This document shows, piece by piece, positions 50,060-58,288 of a stretch of DNA of 64,000 nt. How positions within the stretch are numbered: position 1 is the stretch's first letter; each line of letters starts with the position of its first letter. Below the pieces are notes generated by a model that was given only the letters and a program-made list of their open reading frames with translations, was not told the origin of the DNA and ran no database searches. Both the position numbers and the translations under genes were made by a program. Origin of the DNA: Verrucomicrobiota bacterium (GTDB lineage: Bacteria; Verrucomicrobiota; Verrucomicrobiia; Limisphaerales; UBA8199); the NCBI GenBank assembly GCA_003176045.1, contig PSRM01000346.1, positions 1-64,000 on the forward strand. Reading direction: 5' to 3'.

Positions 50060-51286
50060 TCAATTTACTAACGCGCTGACTTCACGGACCAGAATTTCCT
50101 GAAGGCGCTCGGGATTGAACAGGCCTCGGTGCAAGCGGGTTGCTTCGTCTGATAATCTTTGCCGAAGGGACTGATCGCTGGCGATGCGTCGCGCCGCTTC
50201 CATCAACGACTCGACGCCGCTTTGATCCACTACAAGCGCGCCGCCATCCCGACGGGCGACTTTGACGGGAGTACAATAATCGGGCCCCCAGAGAATGATC
50301 GGTTTTCCATAGGCGCTGTAGTCGAGGAATTTCGTGGTGAAACTCGTTTGCATGAAGAGCCGGCTCTCGGACTCGAAGCTCATTACCACCAAAAGGCCAT
50401 CGGCCCCCGCAAGGACTTGCGCTGCCTCTTCGGCAGGCTTGAAGCCCAGGTAAACTCCTCGAGCTTTCGCCAGTTCGAGCAAGCGCGGCGGCCAGTCCGC
50501 GTTCGGGCCAACGACTATCAGTTCAATGTCCTGGTCTGCCTGCAGGCGCTCGATGACCGAGCAAAGCATCCGGCCATAGAAGTGCTCCACACAACCCACA
50601 TACACCAAGCGGAACTTTCCGTTGCGCTGAACGCTGGCCCTTGGCAGCGCTTCATTGGTTTTATGTCGCCCCGGCATGGGATAAACCACGTGCGAGTTCG
50701 GGTGCGGCCCCAGCACTTCCTGCATGCCATCGCTGGTACAGATGGCCAGATCGCAAGCAGAATAGAGGCGGCGGTAACGCGCGCTCAACAGAGGCCGTGT
50801 CCAACGATGCCCGCTGTAGCCGTCCATAATTGGAAACCAATCCAGAAACAGGCCCGCCAACGGGAGTTTGAAGCGCTTCGCAGTCTGCCAGGCCAGGCCG
50901 CATACTGCATTATCGCCGACGGTCAGGATTACTTCCGGACGGAACTTACCGACAAGGCGGGCGATCTGCCCGTTGGGAAGGTTGGGCCAAACCAGCGTCC
51001 GAAAGTCCTTTGCCCAGCGATGGAAGCGAGTTCGGCGCAATCGTTCTATGGCGCTCGGCAACTGAAGCTGTTCGTGCGGCAACTCCTGGGTCACGTACGT
51101 GGCATCGGTAACGACGAGCAACTCGAACGGATTACGCTCGATTAAATGCCGGTGCATCACCAGCCTGATGCCACAGTGATTCTCCGGCGGCGCCAATGTG
51201 ATGAACATGACGCGAGGCCGTGACTTCGCATTTTGCAGCTCGGTCATGCTTCGGCTAGGGGCGCGTTGCTCTGGAGCAGCTATCAT
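50060..51286 (-). CDS. GT4-type glycosyltransferase, paralogue of 47809-49026
   Basis: The product has 408 residues. An inner ATG at 51208 (MFITLAPPENHCGIRLVMHR) may be the real start, because the preceding 26 residues lack conserved features. GT-B features: LPSAIERLRRTRFHRWAKDF, FKLPLAGLFLDWFPIMDGY, ICTSDGMQEVLGPHPNSHV, FRLVYVGCVEHFYGRML, LIVVGPNADWPPRLLE, and FTTKFLDYSAYGKPIILWGP as donor-site stretch. It precedes the STELLO-like gene by 3 bp. Confidence 0.72.
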   Translation of the reverse strand: MIAAPEQRAPSRSMTELQNAKSRPRVMFITLAPPENHCGIRLVMHRHLIERNPFELLVVTDATYVTQELPHEQLQLPSAIERLRRTRFHRWAKDFRTLVWPNLPNGQIARLVGKFRPEVILTVGDNAVCGLAWQTAKRFKLPLAGLFLDWFPIMDGYSGHRWTRPLLSARYRRLYSACDLAICTSDGMQEVLGPHPNSHVVYPMPGRHKTNEALPRASVQRNGKFRLVYVGCVEHFYGRMLCSVIERLQADQDIELIVVGPNADWPPRLLELAKARGVYLGFKPAEEAAQVLAGADGLLVVMSFESESRLFMQTSFTTKFLDYSAYGKPIILWGPDYCTPVKVARRDGGALVVDQSGVESLMEAARRIASDQSLRQRLSDEATRLHRGLFNPERLQEILVREVSALVN

Positions 51287-51312
51287 TTAGCAGAACCGCA
51301 TTTCCCACTGAG

Positions 51313-52638
51313 CTATCTTGAAACTCCGGAACGCCGGGTGAGGGCACCCGGCCTGCACGAGAACTGGCCTGGACTTGTAGGCCGCGTGCTCTCACGCGGC
51401 GCGCCTCGATGACCAGAGCCCAAGAACCTCCTAACAAATCCCTTGGCTTGAAACGAGCGAAGAAACAATCTGCCTTCGAAAGTCAATCCGTGGGAGCCGC
51501 AGAAGTGAAGGAAGTCCTTGCGCTCTTTTATGCTGGCAGGTGAGTGCCGAAACAGTGCGCGACACCGCCTCCGGTAATGCACGAACGCGGCTCGAAATGC
51601 AGCAATGTTTTCCTCGCTGAAATCATATTCCCATCCGCTATGAGACCAGCCCACCTCTTTTTCCTGGACTTCGAGCAACAACTGCGCGTGCGCCTTGGCC
51701 AGCGTTTCCTCAGGTATCAGGCTAGGAAAAGCCTCAGCGAGCGCATCCATATAGAGGTCGAACGGCACACGGTAAAGGAACACCAAGTGAGTCGATCGGG
51801 CCGCGGAACTGCCGTCGCTCCCACTATAGGTCAATGAACGAAGGCCAACTCCGAAATCAATAGCACAAATCCCAAGCTCCTTGGCCAGCTCGTAACATAG
51901 AATCTTGGCAGCGCCGCCCAGACAAAGAAAGAGCGTGTCAATCTTCCAGCGCAAGATTGCTTCCTTAAGGTCCTGCTTAATAGAGTCGAGATTTTCTCCA
52001 AGGTTCCGGCCATTGTCTCGGGGCCGCAAGAAGAACGGGGCGCAGTCAGGCTGCCAGTAATCTCTGGCACATTCCAAAAACCGCTCCCGCTTTAGCATCG
52101 CTTCGAGTAGGGGAGCCTCAGCTCCGCAAAAAAGAATTCGCCGACCGGCGCAGAACGAACGGAATTCGGCGTCGAGCCAGGTCGCTAGAATGTATGAGGT
52201 GGTCCGGTCGGGGTTCCGAAAAAGCGACTCTTTGCGGCGCACGCCCAGGGCATCTATGAGCGAATTGTCCTTCCAAAGCAGTTCGTGAAAATCCAGGTAG
52301 GTGGCCCCTTCCAGGGCGGCTCGCAGCCGACCCGCCTGGCAGGGCAGAAGCCCAGGCGAGCCAAACGGGCGCGTGCCGGATATCGGCGCCGGGGCGGGGA
52401 CGGCCTCGTCCCCGCACTTGTTTGTGCAGCCCTCGAATTGCGGGGACGAGGCCGTCCCCGCCCCTTTCTGGAGTTGCTCATCGAGTAAATATCCCAAATC
52501 ATAATCTCCCAGCCGCACGAAAGAAAAGGCCTGGCCACGACGCATCAACGACGTAAGCCTCCTGGCTTCGTCCACCCGTTCTTTTGGCATTGGGTCAGGC
52601 TTCGGACCCAACGCGGCGCGATACTCAGTGGTGTCCAT
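51313..52638 (-). CDS. GT-D fold (DUF1792-like) glycosyltransferase with repeat insertions
   Basis: The product has 441 residues. SFVRLGDYDLGYLL (about 39-52) and LFLCLGGAAKILCYELAKEL then GICAIDFGVGLRSL match the GT-D pattern (SfvRfgDGE at the N-terminus, later a G-x-A-K/T nucleotide-binding turn and iDiG). Two palindromic elements are read in frame. One (GAGTASSPQFEG to DEAVPAPA, about residues 58-85) lies directly after the motif. The other forms the last 35 residues (GHRGAPREST...RSGVSR). Together they add about 60 residues. Activity may survive because both lie outside the core. It belongs to the polysaccharide operon and overlaps the pyruvyltransferase gene by 14 bp. Confidence 0.65.
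   Translation of the reverse strand: MDTTEYRAALGPKPDPMPKERVDEARRLTSLMRRGQAFSFVRLGDYDLGYLLDEQLQKGAGTASSPQFEGCTNKCGDEAVPAPAPISGTRPFGSPGLLPCQAGRLRAALEGATYLDFHELLWKDNSLIDALGVRRKESLFRNPDRTTSYILATWLDAEFRSFCAGRRILFCGAEAPLLEAMLKRERFLECARDYWQPDCAPFFLRPRDNGRNLGENLDSIKQDLKEAILRWKIDTLFLCLGGAAKILCYELAKELGICAIDFGVGLRSLTYSGSDGSSAARSTHLVFLYRVPFDLYMDALAEAFPSLIPEETLAKAHAQLLLEVQEKEVGWSHSGWEYDFSEENIAAFRAAFVHYRRRCRALFRHSPASIKERKDFLHFCGSHGLTFEGRLFLRSFQAKGFVRRFLGSGHRGAPRESTRPTSPGQFSCRPGALTRRSGVSR
51325..51420. repeat. GTAGGCCGCGTG-type palindromic pair
   Basis: AACGCCGGGTGAGGGCACCC then GGCCTGCA, a 26-bp gap, TGTAGGCCGCGTGCTCTCACGCGGCG. Same family as 14888-14914 and 23370-23450. It encodes the C-terminus of the GT-D gene. 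Confidence 0.75.
52385..52468. repeat. GGGGACGAGGCCGTCCCC palindromes inside the GT-D gene
   Basis: GGGGCGGGGACGGCCTCGTC and GCGGGGACGAGGCCGTCCCC face each other around 30 bp. Same family as 25422-25482. Confidence 0.75.
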
Positions 52639-53521
52639 TACAGCACCTGGCCAGCAGTCTAACGCCGCGGTTCACGAAAGAGCGCCGCAAACGCCGGAAT
52701 CGGCTGGAACGGCGCTGACGCACCTCGCCCAAAATCTGCGGCAGGCGCTTGAAGATGCGCTCCAGCTCTGCCTTGATTTCGCAGACATTGTCCGGCGGGC
52801 TTTTGGCGGCATTGCGTATGTCTTTCATCGAGCAGTTGGATGTTGGCTCAAACCAATGCGGCGTGCGACCATAAGCAGAGTAGTAATCTTGAAACTTAAA
52901 CCCCGAGCCAAGCACGGCATCGCTCAACCGGAGCCACACGTTCGGTATGCCGAGCGAATCCGCAACGACCAATCCGTGCAAAGAAGAAGAGGCAATGACC
53001 TCACATTCAGAAATCTGCTCGAACACTTTTGCCGGCGTGCAGGTAACATCCACAACCAGAACGTTTTTTGAATCCTGGGACGCCAACTGCCGGATGATAG
53101 GCGCTTGCGCATCCACGTAATGCGGAACAAGACCCAGCGCAAACCGCGGTTCGCTCCGTTGATAAATTCGGTCAGCTAAAAGCCCAGGATCTCCCAGCAC
53201 CGGGCCCCAGCGCCTGCCAGTGCGCTCGCGGCTTAGCTTCCCCCGAACCGCATGCACGGCGGCCTGAAAAAAGGGATTCCAGCACGTGTCGCTTAAAAAA
53301 CCGGCTCCAAGAATCGCCCCATCGAACTGGCTGTCCACGAACCCCAAAATGCTTCCCACACCAACGAGTTCGGCCTGGTCAGGCTTGCTCGGCTCGCACG
53401 GGACTCCGTAATGGAAGAATAAATCCCGGTTAAGCTGGTCCCCAAAATTGGGGATGTCCATGAGGAACAGTTTTCCAGGTGGTTTAACGCTCAGGGCGCT
53501 TGAAGGCGGGACGGCCACCAT
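52625..53521 (-). CDS. Polysaccharide pyruvyl transferase family protein
   Basis: About 298 residues from the ATG at 53521. The frame stays open to 53674, but that extra 51 residues are mostly translated from GAAGCCC/GAAAACC and GGACTTC heptamers, so the inner start is preferred. MDIPNFGDQLNRDLF and ECEVIASSSLHGLVVADSLG are the hallmarks of the family that transfers pyruvate from PEP to sugar hydroxyls. GVGSILGF and GRRWGPVLGDPGLL are also typical. It probably modifies the polysaccharide with a ketal pyruvate. It is coupled to the downstream GT-D gene (14-bp overlap). Confidence 0.78.
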   Translation of the reverse strand: MVAVPPSSALSVKPPGKLFLMDIPNFGDQLNRDLFFHYGVPCEPSKPDQAELVGVGSILGFVDSQFDGAILGAGFLSDTCWNPFFQAAVHAVRGKLSRERTGRRWGPVLGDPGLLADRIYQRSEPRFALGLVPHYVDAQAPIIRQLASQDSKNVLVVDVTCTPAKVFEQISECEVIASSSLHGLVVADSLGIPNVWLRLSDAVLGSGFKFQDYYSAYGRTPHWFEPTSNCSMKDIRNAAKSPPDNVCEIKAELERIFKRLPQILGEVRQRRSSRFRRLRRSFVNRGVRLLARCCNGHH

Positions 53522-53529
53522 GTCTTTAA

Positions 53530-53632
53530 TAACCCGAAGCCCGAAAACCGAAGCCCGAAAACCTTGGCAGAAAGCAAGGCATCTTATCCACTGTTCGGAC
53601 TCCGGACTTCGGACTTCGGATTTCTGATCTCG
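53530..53632. repeat. GAAGCCC/GAAAACC and GGACTTC heptamer arrays
   Basis: GAAGCCC, GAAAACC, GAAGCCC, GAAAACC at 53537-53565, then GGACTCC, GGACTTC, GGACTTC, GGATTTC, TGATCTC contiguous at 53597-53631. The latter is the C-terminal coding part of the methyltransferase. Confidence 0.8.
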
Positions 53633-54210
53633 TATATTCTCTGAGCACAACCTTTCCCGTGAACGATCTTCCATTGCAACCCAACCTGTTCAAAAATCGC
53701 GTGCAACTCCGTTTCTGTGAAGTGATTGACCCAGTTCGAAACGAGCCTCGTCCATTTGGAATCCCCCTTACGGAACGGATGGTAGGAGAGGAGAGTGATC
53801 GAACCCAACGATGTCACTTGCTGCAAGAATTCCTGTGGAGCCCGCATATATTCGAAGATGCCGCTACACACAACATAATCGAAGTGTTTTGAGAGTCTCG
53901 GAAAGATGCCCGCATTGAAATCGCAAAGGACCACTTCGGGCGTGCTCTTCACCAAATCGCACGGTTGATAAAGACAGCGCTCCTTAAGATGTCCCTTCAA
54001 GGATTGAGCGCCACAGCCGATGTCCAGCACCGAGCTGCCTGCGGGAATCAGGCCAGCAATCGTGACATTGCGGTCGTCCCAGGGAGGAGCCCCCGCCCGC
54101 GCCACCCGCTCCCACCGGCGCCGGTGAGTGCGCACCAACAGCGTGGTACATCCCGACGCAAGCGCGTTGAGTTTGCGGCGGGTTATACTAACTATTTTCT
54201 TTACGGCCAT
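53584..54210 (-). CDS. Class I SAM-dependent methyltransferase
   Basis: About 208 residues from the ATG at 54210; an ATG at 54234 adds eight. Motif I is SSVLDIGCGAQSLKGHL, the next acidic residue is in QPCDLVKSTPEVVLCDF, and the post-motif HFDYVVCSGIFEYM is typical of small-molecule methyltransferases (UbiE/COQ5-like). The last 15 residues (EIRNPKSEVRSPNSG) are translated from GGACTTC heptamers and probably replace the original end. Its target may be a sugar of the surface glycan. Confidence 0.75.
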   Translation of the reverse strand: MAVKKIVSITRRKLNALASGCTTLLVRTHRRRWERVARAGAPPWDDRNVTIAGLIPAGSSVLDIGCGAQSLKGHLKERCLYQPCDLVKSTPEVVLCDFNAGIFPRLSKHFDYVVCSGIFEYMRAPQEFLQQVTSLGSITLLSYHPFRKGDSKWTRLVSNWVNHFTETELHAIFEQVGLQWKIVHGKGCAQRIYEIRNPKSEVRSPNSG

Positions 54211-54244
54211 TGTCGGAAACCCGATGCTGCGCAATTTATTCCGA

Positions 54245-54365
54245 GAGGCTTGGCGTGGCGGAGCTTTTGGAGTGCGCCAGTCCTCTGGCGCTTTGGATCC
54301 TCACCCCGCAAAAGCCAAAGCGGCAGAGGGCCGCCGCACTCCAAGACGCTTCGCGTGTGCGGAAC
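54245..54365. repeat. Diverged CTCCAAACGCTTCGCG element
   Basis: GGAGCTTTTGGAGTGCGCCA and GCCGCACTCCAAGACGCTTC with AAGCCAAAGCGGCAG and GGCGCTTTGG between them. Base changes and a different order set it apart from the other four copies. No gene is seen in 54235-54419. Confidence 0.55.
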
Positions 54366-54419
54366 GTATGGAATGATCCACGTCCCTGGAAGCCTTTAAG
54401 CATCTGCCGAGCACGCGTG

Positions 54420-55808
54420 TCACTCGCCCTCCGCTCCTGCAATCTCCCATCTGAGATCCGGGCAAATAAAGCCCATTCGTCCGTCGGCCCGCGAGTCGAG
54501 CACACCTGCCTGGGGTTCGACTGAAAACGAAACGACATTGTCGCAGACAAAATTTGCCGGGCCTCCCAGGATATCTGAACCTACGGAAACCGAATAGTGG
54601 CCAGGGTTCAAAAACCGATCCGGAATTCGGCAGCGACTCTTATATACGCCTGGCGCGCGGACTTCTGACGCCTGGCCGTTGCGAGTCATGTCACGATCTG
54701 TGCTCGTGAAGATTACGGTGCCATCCGCGCTTGAAAGCCGAAAACCGACTCGGAGGCCCGGAGCAGGCTTGAGCAGGCGGTACGTGATATCAATTTGAAT
54801 CGCAGAATGAAACGCAAAGCTCGGACTGGAGTTGCTATCTGCTGCTTTCACGCTCACTCCCAGGAGTTGAATGAGATGGTTTCCGGCTTGCGGCTCTCCT
54901 GCCCCGTTCCCGAATTGTGACTGAAGCTGTTGATTGAGGCCAAGGTACTGCGAAACGATCCTCGCCGTCTCGCCGGAAAACGCCACTTCACCCCGATCCA
55001 GCAGATACGCCCTCTGGCACAAACGCGAAACAGCAGGCATGTTATGGCTCACAAAAAGCACCGTGCGACCTTCCCGGGCTGCCACACTCTCCATCTTGCC
55101 CAGGCATTTCCTTTGAAACTCGGCATCTCCCACAGCCAGCACTTCATCCACGATGAGTATCTCCGGCTCCAGGTGCGCCGCCACGGCGAACGCGAGGCGG
55201 ACATACATTCCAGAGGAGTAGCGCTTTACGGGTGTGTCCAGAAACTTTTCGATTTCGGCGAACGCGACAATTTCATCGAACTTTTTCCGTATCTCAGCGC
55301 GGCTCATGCCGAGAATCGCGCCGTTCAGAAAAACATTTTCCCTCCCTGTGAGTTCGGGATGAAAACCCGTTCCGACTTCCAGCAGGCTTGCCACCCGACC
55401 CTTGATACGCACCCGCCCCTCGGTAGGCTCCGTGATGCGACTGAGGATCTTAAGCAGCGTGCTCTTCCCCGCCCCGTTCCGGCCAATAATACCGATGACT
55501 TCGCCTTGCTTTACCTCGAAGCTAACGTTCTTCAGCGCCCAGAAATCCTCATGGGCAGGACGACTGACCACCGAGGACGGACCACTGACCGCTGACCACT
55601 GACCACTGACCTGCGAACTGCGGCCCGGTTGACCGTTTTGCTTCGCGTCAGCGACGGAGTGTCCGTTTCGCAGGGAATTGAAAGTCCGAAACGGCGCCGT
55701 GACCCAGCGATTGAGGACGTGGCGCAAGCCGTCCCGCGGGCCTGCCTGCTGGTGGCGGATGCAGTACTTCTTCCCCAGGCTTTCGACGGTTATGATAGTG
55801 GGAGGCAC
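54420..55808 (-). CDS. wzt: Wzt-type ABC transporter ATP-binding protein
   Basis: The product has 462 residues from a GTG at 55808. Walker A is [11 protein letters not shown], the signature is [16 protein letters not shown], Walker B is [14 protein letters not shown], and the H-loop is LFVSHNM. A region after about residue 275 ([16 protein letters not shown]...) is the C-terminal carbohydrate-binding beta domain typical of Wzt, which recognises the glycan end to be exported. [20 protein letters not shown] (about 65-85) is encoded by seven GACCACT-type heptamers at 55566-55614 just before the nucleotide-binding domain. The permease gene (58289-59113) is not adjacent: 2.5 kb with a surface protein and three small genes lie between. 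Confidence 0.85.
   Translation of the reverse strand: MPPTIITVESLGKKYCIRHQQAGPRDGLRHVLNRWVTAPFRTFNSLRNGHSVADAKQNGQPGRSSQVSGQWSAVSGPSSVVSRPAHEDFWALKNVSFEVKQGEVIGIIGRNGAGKSTLLKILSRITEPTEGRVRIKGRVASLLEVGTGFHPELTGRENVFLNGAILGMSRAEIRKKFDEIVAFAEIEKFLDTPVKRYSSGMYVRLAFAVAAHLEPEILIVDEVLAVGDAEFQRKCLGKMESVAAREGRTVLFVSHNMPAVSRLCQRAYLLDRGEVAFSGETARIVSQYLGLNQQLQSQFGNGAGEPQAGNHLIQLLGVSVKAADSNSSPSFAFHSAIQIDITYRLLKPAPGLRVGFRLSSADGTVIFTSTDRDMTRNGQASEVRAPGVYKSRCRIPDRFLNPGHYSVSVGSDILGGPANFVCDNVVSFSVEPQAGVLDSRADGRMGFICPDLRWEIAGAEGE
55566..55614. repeat. GACCACT heptamers inside wzt
   Basis: GACCACC, GAGGACG, GACCACT, GACCGCT, GACCACT, GACCACT, GACCTGC: seven contiguous units with an exact 7-bp step, in frame with wzt. 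Confidence 0.85.
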
Positions 55809-55847
55809 GGAATGGAAGATGGGAGATGGCGAGGCTCTGCGACCGGA

Positions 55848-56060
55848 TCAGTTCTTCCGCAGATACTCCTTGCAGCGCGTGACCATCTCGAACCGGAACC
55901 CGTCGTAGGCTACTCCTCTACCTTCGCGTTCGTAGGGCATTTCCAGGCGTGCAAAGAATTTTCGACGGGCTTGCAAACGATCTTTCGAGGTTCTCTCGAA
56001 CGCGTTAGCGAATCGGTCGTAGATCTCAGCAAGCCCAGCAATGTCGTCGCCTCCAATCAT
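55848..56060 (-). CDS. Small protein of unknown function
   Basis: The product has 70 residues, charged and mostly helical: DIAGLAEIYDRFANAFERT, then ARRKFFARLEMPYEREGRG, ending FRFEMVTRCKEYLRKN. Not recognised. Its ATG overlaps the stop of the next gene upstream by 4 bp (ATGA), which is good evidence that it is a real gene in a three-gene unit. It lies upstream of wzt in transcription order. A regulatory or toxin-antitoxin-like role is possible but not supported by any motif. Confidence 0.5.
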   Translation of the reverse strand: MIGGDDIAGLAEIYDRFANAFERTSKDRLQARRKFFARLEMPYEREGRGVAYDGFRFEMVTRCKEYLRKN

Positions 56061-56407
56061 GGAGGCGAGTGTAGCGCGCGCAATTCCTCAGCTGAGGCTC
56101 GAATATCAAGGATATGATCGTACGTTGGGGTCAGAAGTGAGTATTGCTCGGACAACCGCAAAATCCCACCCGCGAAGGCATCGCAGGTTTTGACCAAATT
56201 GTTCCAAAGAGTCGTGGTGGCTGCGATATCAGGCTCGCGGCGAGCCATTGCAGCGGTGAGCGAATAGATCTGCTCCAATTGTGACTCCAATCTGAACGCC
56301 TCCCCCTCGATCTTCTGGCGGTCATCTCCCGCCGTGCTGATGCGCTCCTCGAATTCTTTCAAGGCGCCTTCTTTAATCGTGTCCAGATCGGATAACTCGA
56401 GCGTCAT
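56057..56407 (-). CDS. Small helical protein of unknown function
   Basis: The product has 116 residues, predicted coiled-coil or helical: SDLDTIKEGALKEFEERIST, GEAFRLESQLEQIYSLTAAM, then KTCDAFAGGILRLSEQYSLL. Not recognised. It overlaps the following gene by 4 bp and starts 9 bp after the stop of the gene at 56417-56623, so all three are one unit. No signal peptide or membrane helix. Confidence 0.5.
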   Translation of the reverse strand: MTLELSDLDTIKEGALKEFEERISTAGDDRQKIEGEAFRLESQLEQIYSLTAAMARREPDIAATTTLWNNLVKTCDAFAGGILRLSEQYSLLTPTYDHILDIRASAEELRALHSPP

Positions 56408-56416
56408 ATCACTAAA

Positions 56417-56623
56417 TCACTGCCTCTGAATGACTTCAGCAATGTTTTCCGAATCGAGCATTGCCCATTCGGAATCGCCGAAAAAAAAGATAACCCGATA
56501 ATCCCTCGGCGCACCAAGGTTTCTCGGTTCGTTGAATGTGTACTGTGCGCCGTTTGTGAGGCGCACCGTAAAGGGCCGGAAGGGTTGACGTTCGGCGATA
56601 TCCTTGATATCGGCTGCTTTCAT
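56417..56623 (-). CDS. Small conserved-looking protein of unknown function
   Basis: The product has 68 residues, starting MKAADIKDIAERQPFRPFTV and then RLTNGAQYTFNEPRNLG. The pattern of a short helix, Q-P-F-R-P-F-T, a beta strand with L-x-D/N-G, and later FFGDSEWAMLD is known from many small proteins in Verrucomicrobiota and Planctomycetota, where no function is assigned. It is the first gene of the three-gene unit and lies 95 bp downstream of the FTYQGRL gene. Confidence 0.55.
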   Translation of the reverse strand: MKAADIKDIAERQPFRPFTVRLTNGAQYTFNEPRNLGAPRDYRVIFFFGDSEWAMLDSENIAEVIQRQ

Positions 56624-56718
56624 AATCTAAACACTAGGCTCGTGATCCCTTAGAGGCAACTGGATTGCTTGGTATCTTTGTAGTTTCCGCGTGCGTCGCC
56701 GTTAGCGGACGGGTCTCA

Positions 56719-58260
56719 TTACGGCCACCAGTTCGCCCCATCGCTTGTGAAAGTAGCGCTGTTGGTAGGCCCGATCCTCCAGAAAAGAGTCGTGCCGATA
56801 GTCTGCGCTCCATTTGCGTTAGTCACGGTTACACTGCCGGTAGCCGTTGCGCAAACCACACGGATCTGCTTGCCTGGCTGTGTGGCCGAGTTCGTAGCGT
56901 CCAGCAAGGTAATCAGTTGGTTGGTGCCAGTGCAGAATAAAACCGCATCAGAAATGGCGCATGCGTAGTTGGTGCTGAAGGCTGGTTTGGTTTGCGGGAT
57001 GAGGCCACCCAGCGTGGTGATCGGCCCGCTAAAGTTGCCGCTCCCATTGACATCGAGTGTCGCTGCGGGATTCGCGACACCGACGCCCACGCTTCCACCG
57101 GATTTCATCAAGATCACGCTGCCAAACGCCGCCGCATTGTTGCTGATCTCCAACGCCGACCGATACGCTCCATTACCGTAATAACCGATTTCCGTTTTTG
57201 TTCCCGTGCCAATGCTGAAAAACAGAAGATTATCAGACGTCGCCAACATTTCGCCGGACGGGTACTCGGAACCCGCGGACACGTTGTTGTAGATTGTCAG
57301 CGGGTTGATGTTGCCGATGATCGTGTTTCCACCGTAGGGCTGAATGGCCAGGTCGCGCACGACGCCGCTTCCAGCAGCGGAAGCGCCCACCACAGCCCTG
57401 CCGTTGAAAATTCCGGCAGGCGCCTTTTCCAGATGCAGAAACTCTCCGTTCAGGCTGTTGGTGACAAAGTCAGTTGAACATATATCCATCCACGTCTGAG
57501 CTGGCGCTCCGTTCGGCATCAAGTCAAACGCGATCCCGGAATTGCCGGTCGGCCTGAAAAACGGGATGGGTGTCGTCCACCAGGTGCCGTTGCCCAATTG
57601 GAACGGGTTGACTCCACCAACGCTCAAATTGCCGTTCGTATCACCATAAAAAGTCGTGTTGGTTAAGCCAGCACCTGGCCAGAGCGTGCCTGCTGTTAAA
57701 TTTGTGAGGCCGCTGCCATCGCCCGCGAACTGATTGCCGGAATTGGTGAACAGGACCGTGCTGCCATAGGTTCCCGAAATCTGGGTCGAGGGCACCGTTC
57801 CGCTCAATTGTGCAGCCGGTAGATTGCCGACCAAGTTGCTGGCGCTCCCAGCCACTATCGCATACGGAGTGGAGGTGAGCGGTTGAAACGGTCTTAGCAG
57901 CGAGTATTCGGTCGTATTATTCGTCCTCACCGCCACGCCCAGCCAAAGGTTCGATCCGCCGTAAACGTTGCCAAAGTCCAGTGTGGTAGTAAAGCGGCCG
58001 CTGGAGACCGGCACGGCGGTTGCCGCTATGGGGCCGGCAACCAGGTTGGAACCCAACGAATCTGCCGCGAGCCAAAACTCGAAATCATAGAACCCCTCGA
58101 CAAGGTTACCACTGGCTGCGAGTCGCCCCTGATACGTAAATGCTGTGCCCTGGGCGTGGATCCGGGATGGAGACATAGCCGCCAGGACGGCTGGAAGCAC
58201 TATCATCAAACAACGTTTCACAACTGCTTTTCTGTGGCGTATTGATCCGCGGCTGAACAT
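56719..58260 (-). CDS. FTYQGRL-type surface protein within the ABC exporter region
   Basis: About 513 residues from the ATG at 58260; a GTG at 58287 also opens the frame. A signal peptide (KRCLMIVLPAVLAAMS...IHAQG) is followed by TAFTYQGRL and a beta domain of about 130 residues like that of 7781-9358. Then come NLTAGTLWPGAGLTN- and GGSVGVGVANPAATLDVNG-type repeats, and a C-terminal domain that ends with ATFTSDGANWWP. The end is unlike the paralogue. It is probably surface-exposed. It lies 28 bp (ATG) or 1 bp (GTG) downstream of wzm, so it is transcribed with the exporter genes, which is unusual. Confidence 0.7.
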   Translation of the reverse strand: MFSRGSIRHRKAVVKRCLMIVLPAVLAAMSPSRIHAQGTAFTYQGRLAASGNLVEGFYDFEFWLAADSLGSNLVAGPIAATAVPVSSGRFTTTLDFGNVYGGSNLWLGVAVRTNNTTEYSLLRPFQPLTSTPYAIVAGSASNLVGNLPAAQLSGTVPSTQISGTYGSTVLFTNSGNQFAGDGSGLTNLTAGTLWPGAGLTNTTFYGDTNGNLSVGGVNPFQLGNGTWWTTPIPFFRPTGNSGIAFDLMPNGAPAQTWMDICSTDFVTNSLNGEFLHLEKAPAGIFNGRAVVGASAAGSGVVRDLAIQPYGGNTIIGNINPLTIYNNVSAGSEYPSGEMLATSDNLLFFSIGTGTKTEIGYYGNGAYRSALEISNNAAAFGSVILMKSGGSVGVGVANPAATLDVNGSGNFSGPITTLGGLIPQTKPAFSTNYACAISDAVLFCTGTNQLITLLDATNSATQPGKQIRVVCATATGSVTVTNANGAQTIGTTLFWRIGPTNSATFTSDGANWWP

Positions 58261-58288
58261 TCTGCCAGATTGTTCTGAATAAGTCACG

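Noticed and set aside
50159-51145. 328-codon open frame on the plus strand
   Set aside because: It is fully antisense to a well-supported glycosyltransferase gene, and its translation shows no family features.
54930-55595. 221-codon open frame on the plus strand
   Set aside because: Antisense to wzt, whose Walker motifs leave no doubt about the coding strand.
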